64,000 bases of DNA from BM003 sp963699835 (GCA_963699835.1 CAVOVJ010000008.1:62001-126000), one strand, 5' to 3'. Shown: positions 20,879 to 30,295, counted from the first letter of the stretch. The notes: generated by a model not told the origin, from the letters alone. A program made the numbers and translations.

Positions 20879-22696
20879 TCAGTCTTTTTGCCGCGACGCG
20901 CGCTTTCGATCGCTCTCTTTCAGAAAGCGCTTACGGAGACGGATATTGCCGGGCGTCACCTCGACCAGTTCATCGTCGTTGATGAACTCCATCGCCTGTT
21001 CGAGGGAAAAGCACACGGGCGGAGTCAGCAGGATCGAGTCGTCCTTCCCCGCCGCGCGGATGTTGGTCAGCTGTTTCGCCTTTAGCGGATTGACGGTGAG
21101 ATCGTTGTCACGGCTATGTTCGCCAATGACCTGCCCCTCGTACACGTCATCGCCAGGGTCAATGAACAGACGTCCGCGCTCCTGCAGGTTGAACAAGGCG
21201 TAGGCGAGCGCCTTACCCGTGCCGTTTGAAATAAGTACCCCTGATTGGCGGCGCGCGGCGCGCGGGCTGGTGAGCGGGCCGTAATGGTCGAAGACATGAT
21301 GCATCAGCCCGCTGCCTGAGGTCAGCGTGCGGAACAGGCTCTGGAAGCCGATCAGCCCTCTTGCCGGAATCAGGTAATCGAGCCGGACCCGACCCTTGCC
21401 ATCCGGGATCATGTTCTCGAGTTGCCCGCCGCGGCTGCCAAGACCCTCCATTACCGCTCCCTGGTGATCACTCTCGACATCGACCGTCAGAACCTCATAA
21501 GGCTCTTGCTGCCCGGCATCGGTGTCGCGCAGCACCACCCGGGGACGCGAAACGGCCAGCTCGTAACCTTCACGCCGCATCGTCTCGAGCAGAATGGCCA
21601 GATGGAGTTCACCGCGTCCGGATACATTGAACTTCTCCGGATCCGATGTCTCTTCGACGCGCAGCGCGACATTGTGCATCGCCTCGCGAAACAACCGCTC
21701 CTGCACCTGGCGGCTGGTAACAAATTTGCCGTCGCGACCGACGAACGGCGACGTATTGGTTTCGAATGTCATGCTGATTGTCGGCTCGTCCACCGTCAGC
21801 GGTCGCAATGCTTCGACTCTTTGCGGATCACACAGTGTGTCGGATATCTGCGGGTGACTGATTCCGGCTACCGCAACGATATCGCCCGCGCTGGCCTCCT
21901 CGATAACCACCCGCTCGAGCCCGAGAAAGCCCAGCAGCTGGCTGACTCGTTCCTCGCGCCGATGCCCGGCGAGATCAACCACGCTGACCGCCTGGTTGCG
22001 CCGCATCGTGCCGCGGGCGATGCGCCCGATACCGATCGCACCCAGATAACTCGAGTAGTCGAGTGAACTCAACTGCAGCTGCAACGGACCGTCGGGGTCC
22101 ACCGCGGGCGGCGGACACTGATCGACGATCGTCTGAAACAGGGCCGTCATATCACTGCCCGGCTTATCGAGGTCAAGGCTCGCGTGCCCCTGCAGCGCGG
22201 ACGCATACACTACGGCGAAGTCGAGCTGCTCATCGGTCGCGCCGAGGCGGTCGAAGAGCTCAAAAGTCTGATCCAGCACCCAGTGCGGCCGCGCTCCATC
22301 GCGGTCGATTTTGTTGACGACTACGATCGGCTTCAGGCCATGAGAAAAAGCTTTCTGCGTCACGAAACGGGTTTGCGGCATCGGCCCATCGACCGCGTCG
22401 ACCAGCAAAAGCACCGAATCGACCATCGACAGCACCCGTTCGACCTCACCGCCAAAATCGGCGTGCCCCGGTGTATCGACAATGTTGATCCGGTAGTCGC
22501 CCCAGCTAAGCGCAGTGTTTTTCGACAGAATCGTAATACCGCGCTCGCGCTCGAGATCGCCCGAGTCCATCACCCGGTCCGGCAGGACCTTGCGGGCGTC
22601 AAGCGTGCCGGATTGCCGCAGCAACTGATCCACGAGCGTCGTCTTACCGTGGTCGACATGGGCGATGATCGCAATATTGCGAAGCTCGTTAATCAT
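20879..22696 (-). CDS. typA: Ribosome-associated GTPase TypA/BipA
   Basis: 605 residues from the ATG at 22696 (MINELRNIAIIAHVDHGKTT); upstream codons in frame are not family sequence. Translational GTPase that binds the 70S ribosome and helps 50S assembly and stress or cold growth. G-motifs are visible: AHVDHGKTT (G1), RGITILSKNTA (switch I), DTPGHADFGGEVERVL (G3), NKIDRDGARP (G4). The C-terminal region has GRGELHLAILLETMRREG and ends with the usual basic tail. Length and domains are standard and intact. Single gene on the minus strand. Confidence 0.97.
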   Translation of the reverse strand: MINELRNIAIIAHVDHGKTTLVDQLLRQSGTLDARKVLPDRVMDSGDLERERGITILSKNTALSWGDYRINIVDTPGHADFGGEVERVLSMVDSVLLLVDAVDGPMPQTRFVTQKAFSHGLKPIVVVNKIDRDGARPHWVLDQTFELFDRLGATDEQLDFAVVYASALQGHASLDLDKPGSDMTALFQTIVDQCPPPAVDPDGPLQLQLSSLDYSSYLGAIGIGRIARGTMRRNQAVSVVDLAGHRREERVSQLLGFLGLERVVIEEASAGDIVAVAGISHPQISDTLCDPQRVEALRPLTVDEPTISMTFETNTSPFVGRDGKFVTSRQVQERLFREAMHNVALRVEETSDPEKFNVSGRGELHLAILLETMRREGYELAVSRPRVVLRDTDAGQQEPYEVLTVDVESDHQGAVMEGLGSRGGQLENMIPDGKGRVRLDYLIPARGLIGFQSLFRTLTSGSGLMHHVFDHYGPLTSPRAARRQSGVLISNGTGKALAYALFNLQERGRLFIDPGDDVYEGQVIGEHSRDNDLTVNPLKAKQLTNIRAAGKDDSILLTPPVCFSLEQAMEFINDDELVEVTPGNIRLRKRFLKESDRKRASRQKD

Positions 22697-23200
22697 GGAA
22701 TACACCGGGGCGGGGATAGGCGAGGCGCGGATTCTACACCAGCATTGCCCCGCATTCACTGAACTCGTGGCGGCGACAATACCGCCAGCACGGAGGCACT
22801 CCGGCAAAATGCCGACTAGCGCTGAGCTGATGGCGTCTATTCCATAGTAAGCCGGTTAACTGCCAGCAACCCGTGGTCGCGAGCTACGGTCGATGTTCGC
22901 CACCTGCACCCGTCACTGCTGTACTTCGCGCCCGGCGAATGCCGGGTCGATTCCGCCAGGGAATTCGCGAACTTGATTGATGAACTGATTAAAAAGGAAT
23001 GCGTCGATGCCGACCTGAAACACGCTTGATGCATGCTCAGTGCGCAGGACTCTTTAAATATATTTTACATGATATATATTCGCTAATATCATGTTTTATA
23101 TTAAATTATAAAGAGGCATTGAAGTGGTTATGGGTCGCAGGACGATGCTACACATCAGGCTTTTCACGGGCCAAGACGCCGCGACCGACGCCCCCGCCCC
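22697..23200. other. Intergenic with a possible gene remnant
   Basis: 500 bases between typA and the end of the TonB receptor. On the plus strand an open frame of about 65 codons ends at a TGA near 23031. Its last part reads VDVRHLHPSLLYFAPGECRV and then a helical segment with ELIKKE. It has no ATG and no ribosome site, so I read it as a degraded gene tail rather than a gene. The stretch 23050-23140 is very AT-rich and carries an inverted repeat. Confidence 0.35.
23067..23094. repeat. Nine-base inverted repeat, AT-rich
   Basis: ACATGATAT, ten-base spacer, ATATCATGT: a perfect 9+9 dyad inside an AT-rich island about 107 bases beyond the TonB receptor stop. Could be an operator or a weak bidirectional terminator; no T run follows on either strand. 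Confidence 0.55.
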
Positions 23201-25330
23201 TCAGCGATGCGGGCGCCAGCTCAAGGTCATCACCAGATTGCGGCCCGGCTCGTTGATGCCGGAGCCGTGGATGCGGTAGTCCTCGTCCGTGACGTTCTCC
23301 AGCGCCAGCGCGATGTCGAAATGGCGCGAAAACTGATAGTGACTCCTCAGAGTCAGAACCGTGTAGTCCGGTGTACCGCCGGGCGGGATACGTTGGGTAT
23401 CGCTTTTGTCCCGGGTGGATAGATCGTCCTGCTCTTCGGCATACGAAACCAGCCCCTCCAGCCACAACCGGCCACCCACTCCGACCCAGCGCAGCCCGGT
23501 ATGCAACGTCAGCGGCATTTCGCGGTCGATCGTCTCCGAGACCAGGACCGGTTCCGAAGTAGGAAAGGTGTCGACGTTACCGTCCATCCATGTACCGTTG
23601 CCGAACCAGGTGACGTTCTCGGACAGCTTGAATCCCAGCTGGAGTTCGACTCCCTGGACATCGCCGTCACCGGAGTTTTTCTTGGTGACCTCGCTGTCGC
23701 CCTCGACAAGCCGTCCGGTCGGCGTACGGATGATCATGTCCTGGATGTCAGTGTAGTAATAGCTCAACTCGCCCCACCACCGGTCCCGCGCGGCTTTGAG
23801 CCCGATCTCATAAGTCTGGAATTTTTCCGGATCGAGGTCCGCAACCGGTGTTTCTATCTCGTTTGAGCGGTTCGAATCGAATCGGGTCATGTCCGAGAGA
23901 TTGGGCGCGCGAAATCCCTGCGACACGCCGCCGAACAGGCGGTAACTTCCCGCGTCATCGAGGCGATAGGTAGCGCGCGCGCTACCGGTCAGCTCGTTCC
24001 AGTCCTCATTGAAGGAAAAAACATCGCCGCTCTCGGGGTCCACAACCTTGCCCGCATCCAGCTCCGCACGGGTGTAGCGGCCGCCCAGTATCAGCGACAG
24101 GCGCTCGCCCACATCGATCTGATCCTGCGCGAACGCAGCAATCATGTCGTATTCGGAGTCATCGGCAACCGGACCTTGCGGGCGGACCGCGCGCAACGAA
24201 CCGTCAGCGTTGTAATCGCTGCGGTAGGAATCGACGTCGTCGTGGTACCACTCTGCGCCATAGGTCCAGCGACCAATCCGGCTCGGCGTCGTCGCCTGCA
24301 GCCACAAGCCGGTCGTATCGACCTCGAAGCCCTGCACGTCACGGCGACCGTCCGAACGGACCCGGTCACGCTCCTCCTCCTGGTCGTGATACGAAACGCT
24401 CGCGGTAATGTCCTCGAGAAACCCGAACAGCTCCCCGCCGCGCCATTGCAGGTACGTGAGTTTGCGTTCCTGGTCGAGCGAGCGGCGTAACTCGTTGCCG
24501 ACGTCGGTCCCTTGCCAGCTCTCTCCAAAGATCGTCCGGTGCGTGCGCCAGGCGTCATCCTGCTCGACCCACTGGTGGGCGAGCACAAGACGGCTGCCAC
24601 CGGCCAATTCGTACTCCAGCCGCGCATCGACATCATGCTCATCGTAGCCAGTGTTGGGCTGGTCGCCGAGTTCGGCAACATCGAGATTGCCGAAGTCCTT
24701 GTATGACCCCCCGGCGTAGGCGGAAAATCCATTGGCAGCACCGAATCCCGCCTCGAGCCGGTAAACGTTCGAACTTTCTGCATCGGCGAAGCGATAGTAC
24801 GCATTGCCGTCGAAGCCCTCGATCGCATCGAGATCCGCATAGCCGCGGCCGAGCACCTGCACGGTCCCCCCGATCGCATCGCTGCCATACAGCACCGATG
24901 ACGGTCCGCGGACAATTTCCATGCGGCTGACGCTGAGCGGGTCGACGGTGTTCCAGTACTGGTTCGGGCCATCGCGAAACACCGAGTTGTTCAGGCGAAT
25001 CCCGTCTATCAGCATCAGGTTGCGGAACCCGGTAAAGCCACGAATAAACGGTGAGCCCTGACCATGCGCCGTTTTCTGCACCATGATGCCCGGCAATTCG
25101 CGCAAGGACTCGGGAATCGTCCTGACCTGGCGTTTCTCGCGCAGTGTCGTGTCACTCAGCGTGCTGACCGAATACGGAGCATCGCCGATCGCGAGCTCGG
25201 ACCGGGTCGCCGTTACGATTATCTCCTCGAGCTGCTGCGGCCCATCGGCCTCCAGGTCCGCAGCGGACGCTGTCGCGACCGCGAACACCAGTATTGCCGG
25301 AGCAACCCGCGATACTGCCCGATTCAACAT
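23201..25330 (-). CDS. TonB-dependent outer-membrane receptor
   Basis: 709 residues from the ATG at 25330; a GTG at 25384 would give a longer, non-signal-like N-terminus. A signal peptide ends near ATASAADLE. TonB box EEIIVTATR, plug domain with IRGFTGFRNLMLIDGIRLNN and RMEIVRGPSSVLYGSDAIGG, then a beta-barrel ending in NLVMTLSWRPHR with the usual aromatic/basic end. The ATG has no Shine-Dalgarno and overlaps the stop of a 28-codon leader ORF, and a sigma54-type promoter lies further upstream. Substrate not identifiable; a metal chelate or haem receptor is plausible by family. Intact. Confidence 0.92.
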   Translation of the reverse strand: MLNRAVSRVAPAILVFAVATASAADLEADGPQQLEEIIVTATRSELAIGDAPYSVSTLSDTTLREKRQVRTIPESLRELPGIMVQKTAHGQGSPFIRGFTGFRNLMLIDGIRLNNSVFRDGPNQYWNTVDPLSVSRMEIVRGPSSVLYGSDAIGGTVQVLGRGYADLDAIEGFDGNAYYRFADAESSNVYRLEAGFGAANGFSAYAGGSYKDFGNLDVAELGDQPNTGYDEHDVDARLEYELAGGSRLVLAHQWVEQDDAWRTHRTIFGESWQGTDVGNELRRSLDQERKLTYLQWRGGELFGFLEDITASVSYHDQEEERDRVRSDGRRDVQGFEVDTTGLWLQATTPSRIGRWTYGAEWYHDDVDSYRSDYNADGSLRAVRPQGPVADDSEYDMIAAFAQDQIDVGERLSLILGGRYTRAELDAGKVVDPESGDVFSFNEDWNELTGSARATYRLDDAGSYRLFGGVSQGFRAPNLSDMTRFDSNRSNEIETPVADLDPEKFQTYEIGLKAARDRWWGELSYYYTDIQDMIIRTPTGRLVEGDSEVTKKNSGDGDVQGVELQLGFKLSENVTWFGNGTWMDGNVDTFPTSEPVLVSETIDREMPLTLHTGLRWVGVGGRLWLEGLVSYAEEQDDLSTRDKSDTQRIPPGGTPDYTVLTLRSHYQFSRHFDIALALENVTDEDYRIHGSGINEPGRNLVMTLSWRPHR

Positions 25331-25410
25331 GCGGGGCGGCCCGGATTTCGTGCGGCGGCGGCTGCCGTACCGCAACGCGCGCACCCCCCTTCACTGTGCG
25401 GTTTCGTCAT
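25324..25410 (-). CDS. Leader ORF with CXXC motif, overlapping TonB receptor start
   Basis: 28 codons starting at the ATG at 25410 with an excellent GGAGG six bases upstream. The peptide starts MTKPHSEGGCARCGT, is Ala/Arg/Pro-rich and ends in Cys. Its TGA overlaps the receptor ATG in the seven bases ATGTTGA, a classic coupling arrangement; the receptor itself has no ribosome site. Three Cys in 28 residues, two as CXXC, suggest metal or redox sensing. Cys-rich upstream ORFs control a TonB receptor gene in Bordetella (CruR, DUF2946), but this peptide is shorter and not obviously homologous. Not a chance frame in my view because of the ribosome site and exact overlap; function is inferred. Confidence 0.65.
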   Translation of the reverse strand: MTKPHSEGGCARCGTAAAAARNPGRPAC

Positions 25411-25504
25411 GAGCGTCCTCCGGCGCATGACAGTCGTTGTTATTATTCTTTAGCTCCCGAATCCGGCTGATGACGACCGGACCTGTGGAGATACCCGTTT
25501 AGGA

Positions 25505-25521
25505 AGCAAGACTCATGCCAG
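25505..25521 (-). promoter_or_regulatory. Sigma54 (-24/-12) promoter upstream of leader ORF/TonB receptor
   Basis: On the minus strand: CTGGCATG, four bases (AGTC), TTGCT. The GG and GC pairs are twelve bases apart as required, and the match to the consensus YTGGCACG-N4-TTGCW differs only at the sixth base of CTGGCACG (T for C). Predicted transcript start is about a dozen bases downstream, giving a leader of about 80 bases before the 28-codon ORF. An AT-rich stretch (25530-25565), suitable for activator or IHF binding, lies upstream. Confidence 0.8.
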
Positions 25522-25575
25522 AACCCGGATTAGAAAAGTCTAATATATTAATTATAAAACAACAGCTTAAAGAGC

Positions 25576-26423
25576 TTATTTGAACTTTATTCTAGGCATT
25601 TCAACTGGCGTGTGCAGTTCACTGCCAGCGATCGTGTTTTTCGTACAAAATCTGTGCCGCATCATTCCGTTGGCTGACCCGCCCCGCGCTCTGCTCGAAT
25701 CGGGATCAGCGCTTTCCGTGACACCTGGCAGCGCCGCAACGATGAGTGTCATCCGCGTACCGACTGGCGGCAGGATTTCGCTATTACCGAGTATCGATCC
25801 ATACGCGCCGATACCGAGACCAAGCTGGTGCTCGATAATCGTCATCGGATCGTGCACCAGACCAATCAACGAGCCTGAAGAGTCAGCCAGGTAGGTCGGC
25901 GGGTCGGACGGGTACATCGCCGAACCCGGTGTAGATCCAGCGCGTCTCGCGCGGCGGCCCGTCCGGCGCACCGACGATTCGCAGCGCATCTGCGGCATCG
26001 ATTTCGACACTCCCCTGCGTCGCCCTCCCAGCGCAGCCTTGATTGCAACCTCAGGACCCTCGACCATCGTTTCGTCGAACTGGAATTCGGGGATGGACCA
26101 CGCCGGTGTCATCGAGACCGATGAGAATACAGGCGAGATTGAAATGCAGGCCTCGGGTCCTGAGTTCGAGCAGGCTTTCGTAGTCCTTTACCCCACGCCG
26201 GGCGACCGCGAGGTACTCGAGCGGATCTTCGGTGTGGATCAGCTTTGCCTCAACGCTGAAGCTGCGTGCCGCTTTATCGACGACGATCCTGCCGACCTGG
26301 TAACGACCGCCGCCGAGGTCCTTGATCGGAACTTCCGACTCCGCCACCTGCGCCTGCGCGCTTGCGAAGGAAACTGATACCTACCAGCAACCAACCCAAA
26401 ACTCCGACGCGCGCCGAGCTCAT
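25576..26423 (-). pseudogene. YdjY-domain secreted protein, several frame breaks
   Basis: The ATG at 26423 overlaps the methyltransferase stop (ATGA). The start MSSARVGVLGWLLVG and, in the next frame, SFASAQAQV form a signal peptide. Then come YQVGRIVVDKAARSFSVEA, DYESLLEL, FNLACILIGLDD, EFQFDETMVEGPE, VEIDAADALRIVGAP, RETRWIYTG, SAMYPSDPPTYLADSSGSL and IGLVHDPMTII, in the order expected for a YdjY-domain protein. Breaks fall near 26365, 26120, 26010 and 25920. Nothing between the segments is missing. Third gene of the radical SAM/methyltransferase operon; YdjY function is not established. Confidence 0.72.
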
Positions 26424-27436
26424 GGCTTCACCCCGAACACGATCCGGTGCGGCATGGGCGGCGGAAAATTGAACATCTCGACATCCACCAGTCCGCGGTC
26501 ACGCATCCAAGCGGCGACATCAGCGTCCGCATGAACCGTACCGTCCGGCGCGGTCAGGAGCATCGTCAATCCGAACAAGGCAGCGAACGCGGGGCTGGCG
26601 CCCCCGGCATCGGCAAAGACATCGCAAATGACCATGCGGCCACCGGATTCCAGCGCATCGAAACCCTTGGCGATCAGGTCGCGACATTGCTGCTCGGTTT
26701 CGCGGTGAAACATGCCGGACATCAGCACGGCCTCGACCGGCGCCGGAAACGCTGACTTCTTGTAGTCGCCCTCAACCATATTGACCCGGTCACCGGCTGG
26801 CATTGTCGCAAGAATCTCGCGGGCGAATGGAATGACGCCGGGCAATTCCAGCACCTCGGCTTTGAGGTCCGGATAGCGCGCCGCGAAAAGCGCGGAGTAA
26901 GTACCGGGACCGCCACCCACATCCAGAAGGCTGCGACACTCGTCGAGGTCGACCAGGCTTACCAGCGCCTGCCCGATACCCAACGCGCGGTTGTGCATGC
27001 CATAGACAAAATTTCGGGTGCGCCTTTCGTCATCGCCGAGATAACTCGAAGCCGTCAACGCGGGCTCACCCGCACGCACGGAGTGTTCCAGCCGCCCCCA
27101 GGTCGCATAGAGGTCGTCGCAGTAGCGAATGGCATCGCCCATGTAGGACTGTGTTCCGGGCAGCAGATAGGCCGCCCCGAGATCGCTGCAACGGTACAAA
27201 CCGTCTTGCTTTTCCAGCAGATCCAGCGAGGCGCAGGCATTCAGTAACAATTCGGTTGAGCGTCCGGCGATGCCCAGTTTCTCCGCAATCTCGTTCGCGC
27301 TGACCGCAGCATCGCCAATGGCCTCGAAAAGCCCGATTCGATTGGCGGCAAACAGCGTCTGCGACGCCCAGTAGGCCGTGGTCAGTTCGACAATCGGCGT
27401 GGGATCGGGAACCGCAGCGGCGTCGGATGTGCTCAT
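26420..27436 (-). CDS. SAM-dependent O-methyltransferase-like protein
   Basis: 338 residues, intact. The N-terminal half (about 15-110) is a winged-helix dimerisation domain like that of acetylserotonin/caffeate-type O-methyltransferases (LFAANRIGLFEAIG, STELLLNACASLDLLEK). The SAM-binding Rossmann part has SLLDVGGGPGTYSALFAARY (about 170-189), EVLELPGVI, NMVEGDYKK, then GGRMVICDVFADAGG. The typical catalytic His is not obvious; the loop reads SGMFHRETEQQCRDLI. Its ATG overlaps the stop of the radical SAM gene by one base (TGATG), and its stop overlaps the YdjY-gene ATG. Substrate unknown; the partner radical SAM protein suggests modification of a small molecule or peptide. Confidence 0.85.
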   Translation of the reverse strand: MSTSDAAAVPDPTPIVELTTAYWASQTLFAANRIGLFEAIGDAAVSANEIAEKLGIAGRSTELLLNACASLDLLEKQDGLYRCSDLGAAYLLPGTQSYMGDAIRYCDDLYATWGRLEHSVRAGEPALTASSYLGDDERRTRNFVYGMHNRALGIGQALVSLVDLDECRSLLDVGGGPGTYSALFAARYPDLKAEVLELPGVIPFAREILATMPAGDRVNMVEGDYKKSAFPAPVEAVLMSGMFHRETEQQCRDLIAKGFDALESGGRMVICDVFADAGGASPAFAALFGLTMLLTAPDGTVHADADVAAWMRDRGLVDVEMFNFPPPMPHRIVFGVKP

Positions 27437-28673
27437 CAGGCAGCATCCTCATGATGGCGATCGATGTCGCACTCCAGTTGCATGTAGGCGCAACGGTGGC
27501 ACATAAATGCGTCTGAGATAGCCAATCCGTGGTTTTCGCGAATACCGGCATAGGCAATGTTGAGGCGCTCGAAGAAATTTCGCAGCCGGCTCATGTAGTC
27601 GGGATGATTCTTGCCGCCGACCGGCCAGTAAAGCGAGTAGATCGGGATGATCCCGCGGCTGCACAGATCCTCGGCACCGGCAATACACAAATCCGCCGCC
27701 GGCAGCCATTCCATCTCGTGCTCGGGTTCGAGCTCGATGCCCGCGACCATCGCCGAGTAGACCCGGCCGCGGCCCCACAGGGAAACGGCAGTCTCGAGCG
27801 AGGCAATCCACTTGTCATAGCCGACATAGCGATTCTTGCCGGGGCAGATTTTTGCGAATAGCGGCTCCGACCAGACTTCGAGATTGAAGCAGACGTTGTC
27901 GACCAGCGCGTCGTCGTAAAACTGCTGCAAAAGATCGTCAGGCAGCGCGCCGGAACCCAGCGTAACCGGCACGTTTTCGTGGTTAATTTCTTTGACCGCG
28001 CGCGCCAGTTGGAGGAACCGCTCGCCCTCCTCGCGCCAGTCGGTCAACGATCCGCCAACGAGGTAGATATGCCTGATGGAGGTTTCGCCAAGCGCGGCCG
28101 TCACCGTCTCCTGCATCCGGCTTGAGGGTGAGCGCGGGAATAGCCAACTGCCCCGCCACCTGGCCGAGGTGTGCGGTGCGCTCGTCGGGTGCCCCGTATG
28201 AGCAAAAGCGGCAGCGCATCGATTCGCCATCGTGCTTGTGCAGAAAATATTCGCAGCCGGGAGCGACATTGATCACCATCATATCGCTGTGCAGACTGAC
28301 CCCGGCCTGGGCCATCGGGAACCCGTCGCTGGTCTCGCCCCGCATCCATTCCGGCATTGGCTCGAAGCGAATTTCGATATCGTCACCGGCGGTCGCATTA
28401 CGCAGACGATAACCGGCATCGCGATCGCCCTCGACAACCCAGTCCGATTCACCATTGCCCTTTCACCCGAATCATCGTGCCGTCCGGAGTTCGAATCAGG
28501 TACGGTATCGCCACCTGCGGCTTACCCGTGGGATTGGGTTCGTCCGGCTTGAACCTGTAAGGATAGTAATTGGGCAACGCATGCTCCACTGCCTTGCCCA
28601 GCGATTCGCTGTAGCGAATGCCTTCAAACATCACATCGACTTTGAGTCGTGTCGAAGCATCGAGTCTTTCCAT
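27436..28673 (-). CDS. Radical SAM-like protein with atypical Cys spacing (two frame breaks)
   Basis: About 412 residues from the ATG at 28673 (MERLDASTRLKVDVMFEG). The frame breaks at about 28455 (after MIRVKGQ, resuming GESDWVVEG) and about 28115 (before MQETVTAALG). The cluster region reads APGCEYF, then MRCRFCSYGAPDE: C-X13-C-X2-C rather than the usual CX3CX2C. Barrel segments follow (IYLVGGSLTDW, VPVTLGSGALP, VCFNLEVWSEPLF). Near the C-terminus AFMCHRCAYMQLEC gives a CX2CX6C set that could hold a second cluster. First gene of an operon with a methyltransferase and a YdjY protein. Reaction unknown. Confidence 0.7.
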
Positions 28674-28791
28674 GATCACCGCCCCGGTCTGCTGCAAACG
28701 ATCTTTTTATTTTATCCCGGACATATCTCAAACACTGGTGTTATAGTCGTTTCGGCCGTGAACAACAAAAAAAGAAACTCAGGCTAAGCCA

Positions 28792-29433
28792 ATGTCCGGC
28801 CCGTTGCGCACTACAGTTGTGATTATAGTCGCGCTGCTGGTGCCTATCGTGCCATATGTCATAATCGGCGAACTACCCGGCGAGCAATGGTTGTCCAATG
28901 CGGACGACGACGCTTTCGCGTTTGGCGCTACCGGCGCCGCTCTGCTCGTCGCCGATGTCCTGCTCCCTATTCCGTCGAGTATTGTCGGCACATTGCTGGC
29001 CGGTCGTCTCGGTTTTATCAGCGGATTTCTCTGGACCTGGAGCGGGCTCTGTATCGGACACATCATTGGCTATGGCGTGGGCCGAGCGTTACTCTCTGGT
29101 GCACGCGCCCATCTTCCCGAGACACCGACACTTCTGGCGGTCCTGGTCTCGCGCTCGCTGCCGATCCTGGCTGAGGCGCTGACCCTCACCGCCGGTGCCA
29201 CGCGAATGTCCTTTGCCGGTTTTACCGGCGCCTGTCTGATCGGAAATTTTGTCTATGCTTTTCTGCTTGCCGCCAACGGCGCGGCGTTGATTCCGGACGG
29301 ACTGCTCGGCCCGGTTCTCGTGATTCCAGGCCTGTTGCCGGCGGCAGGTCTGTGGTTGTGGTGGCGCCATCGGACGCGACTCGCAACAACCCGCGGCAAC
29401 GGCCGGAGTCAGCAATCCGAAGAACCCGGGTAG
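28792..29433 (+). CDS. VTT/DedA-like membrane protein
   Basis: 213 residues with five or six hydrophobic segments, including VVIIVALLVPIVPYVIIG at the start, then GATGAALLVADVLLPIPSSI, FISGFLWTWSGLCIGHIIGY and LGPVLVIPGLLPAAGLWLWW. The pattern LPIPSSIVGTLLAGRLGF followed by GYGVGR and SRSLPILAEALTLTAGATRM matches the VTT (SNARE-associated Golgi/DedA) fold, whose members include lipid-carrier flippases such as UptA. ATG at 28792, divergent from the radical SAM operon with about 120 AT-rich bases between. Transported lipid unknown. Confidence 0.75.
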   Translation: MSGPLRTTVVIIVALLVPIVPYVIIGELPGEQWLSNADDDAFAFGATGAALLVADVLLPIPSSIVGTLLAGRLGFISGFLWTWSGLCIGHIIGYGVGRALLSGARAHLPETPTLLAVLVSRSLPILAEALTLTAGATRMSFAGFTGACLIGNFVYAFLLAANGAALIPDGLLGPVLVIPGLLPAAGLWLWWRHRTRLATTRGNGRSQQSEEPG

Positions 29434-29503
29434 CGGCCATCGCAACTACGAGCGGCCGCCAAACCATGCCGGTCAATGACTGACTGTGACTAGCGCGAGA
29501 CCG

Positions 29504-30295
29504 TTAGCTACCGGGCGAATCGGGCTGGATGTAGATCCGGTTCGAGGGTGGGATTCCGTGCGTAAACAAGGTCACGGTATTGCCGACTTCGATCTGCGAC
29601 TGGATGTAATTGAAGGATTCGCTAACCGACTCGACCGTATCGGCATTGACGCGGATCACTTCCATGGTCTGAGGCAGATCAAAAACCTCCGCCAGTTTTA
29701 TTCCCAACTCCTGCGGCGCTTTATTATTCGCCGTACCGCCGGAGTGGCCGTTCCCGCCCGAACTGTCACCCGCAGTTGATTCCGAACCTCCGGCTGTCGC
29801 GGAACCGCCGTCCGCGCCGCTCAGCCCAGCGAATCCGGTGCCGGTTGCGGCACTCTCAATCAATGCGCTTAGCGACTCGGCCGAGCCGCGAACCGCAACG
29901 ACACGTGCCCCGGGCTTGTAACTGGTGGTAATTGCGGAGGACTCTCTGTCATCTGCTGGCGTCGACTTTGGTACCGCGACATCTGCGGCGCTCAATCGTC
30001 TCGCGCCATCGGGTGAAAATCGCTGGACACCGTATTCGAGCGACATCGTTATTCGCTCGCCGGGGCGATCGAAGATGACCGAATGACGATCGATGCAACT
30101 GACTTGGCCGAGTTCTGTGTTCTCCTCCGTGCGAACCACGACAAAAGTAGCCATCCGCATGCTCGAGAATGGCAACCGAGACGCGGTCCGGATCGTGAAT
30201 GACACCAGTCAGCGTGAAGCCGTCGAGGTTTGCCGCGTTGCCACGTGTGACAAAACCACAAAAGTCGCCAGGCAAACCAAGACTCTTTTGCTCAT
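29504..30295 (-). CDS. GspC-like (type II secretion HR/PDZ) protein, frame breaks
   Basis: The ATG at 30295 gives a hydrophobic start (SKRVLVCLATFVVLSHVA). Frame changes near 30250 and 30150 then yield LDGFTLTGVIHDPDRVSVAI, an HR-domain-like strand pattern, and GQVSCIDRHSVIFDRPGERI, then MSLEYGVQRFSP. A Ser/Gly-rich linker (about 125-165) leads to a PDZ-like C-terminus (GIKLAEVFDLPQTMEVIRVN, IQSQIEVGNTVTLFTHG, RIYIQPDS). The order matches GspC, which links the inner-membrane platform of the type II secretion system to the outer-membrane secretin. No other gsp gene is nearby, so it may be an orphan or a specialised copy. GspC call moderate. Confidence 0.55.

Noticed and set aside
23067..23094. 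Fur box for the TonB receptor
   Set aside because: The dyad lies beyond the 3' end of the receptor gene and does not match the GATAATGATAATCATTATC pattern.
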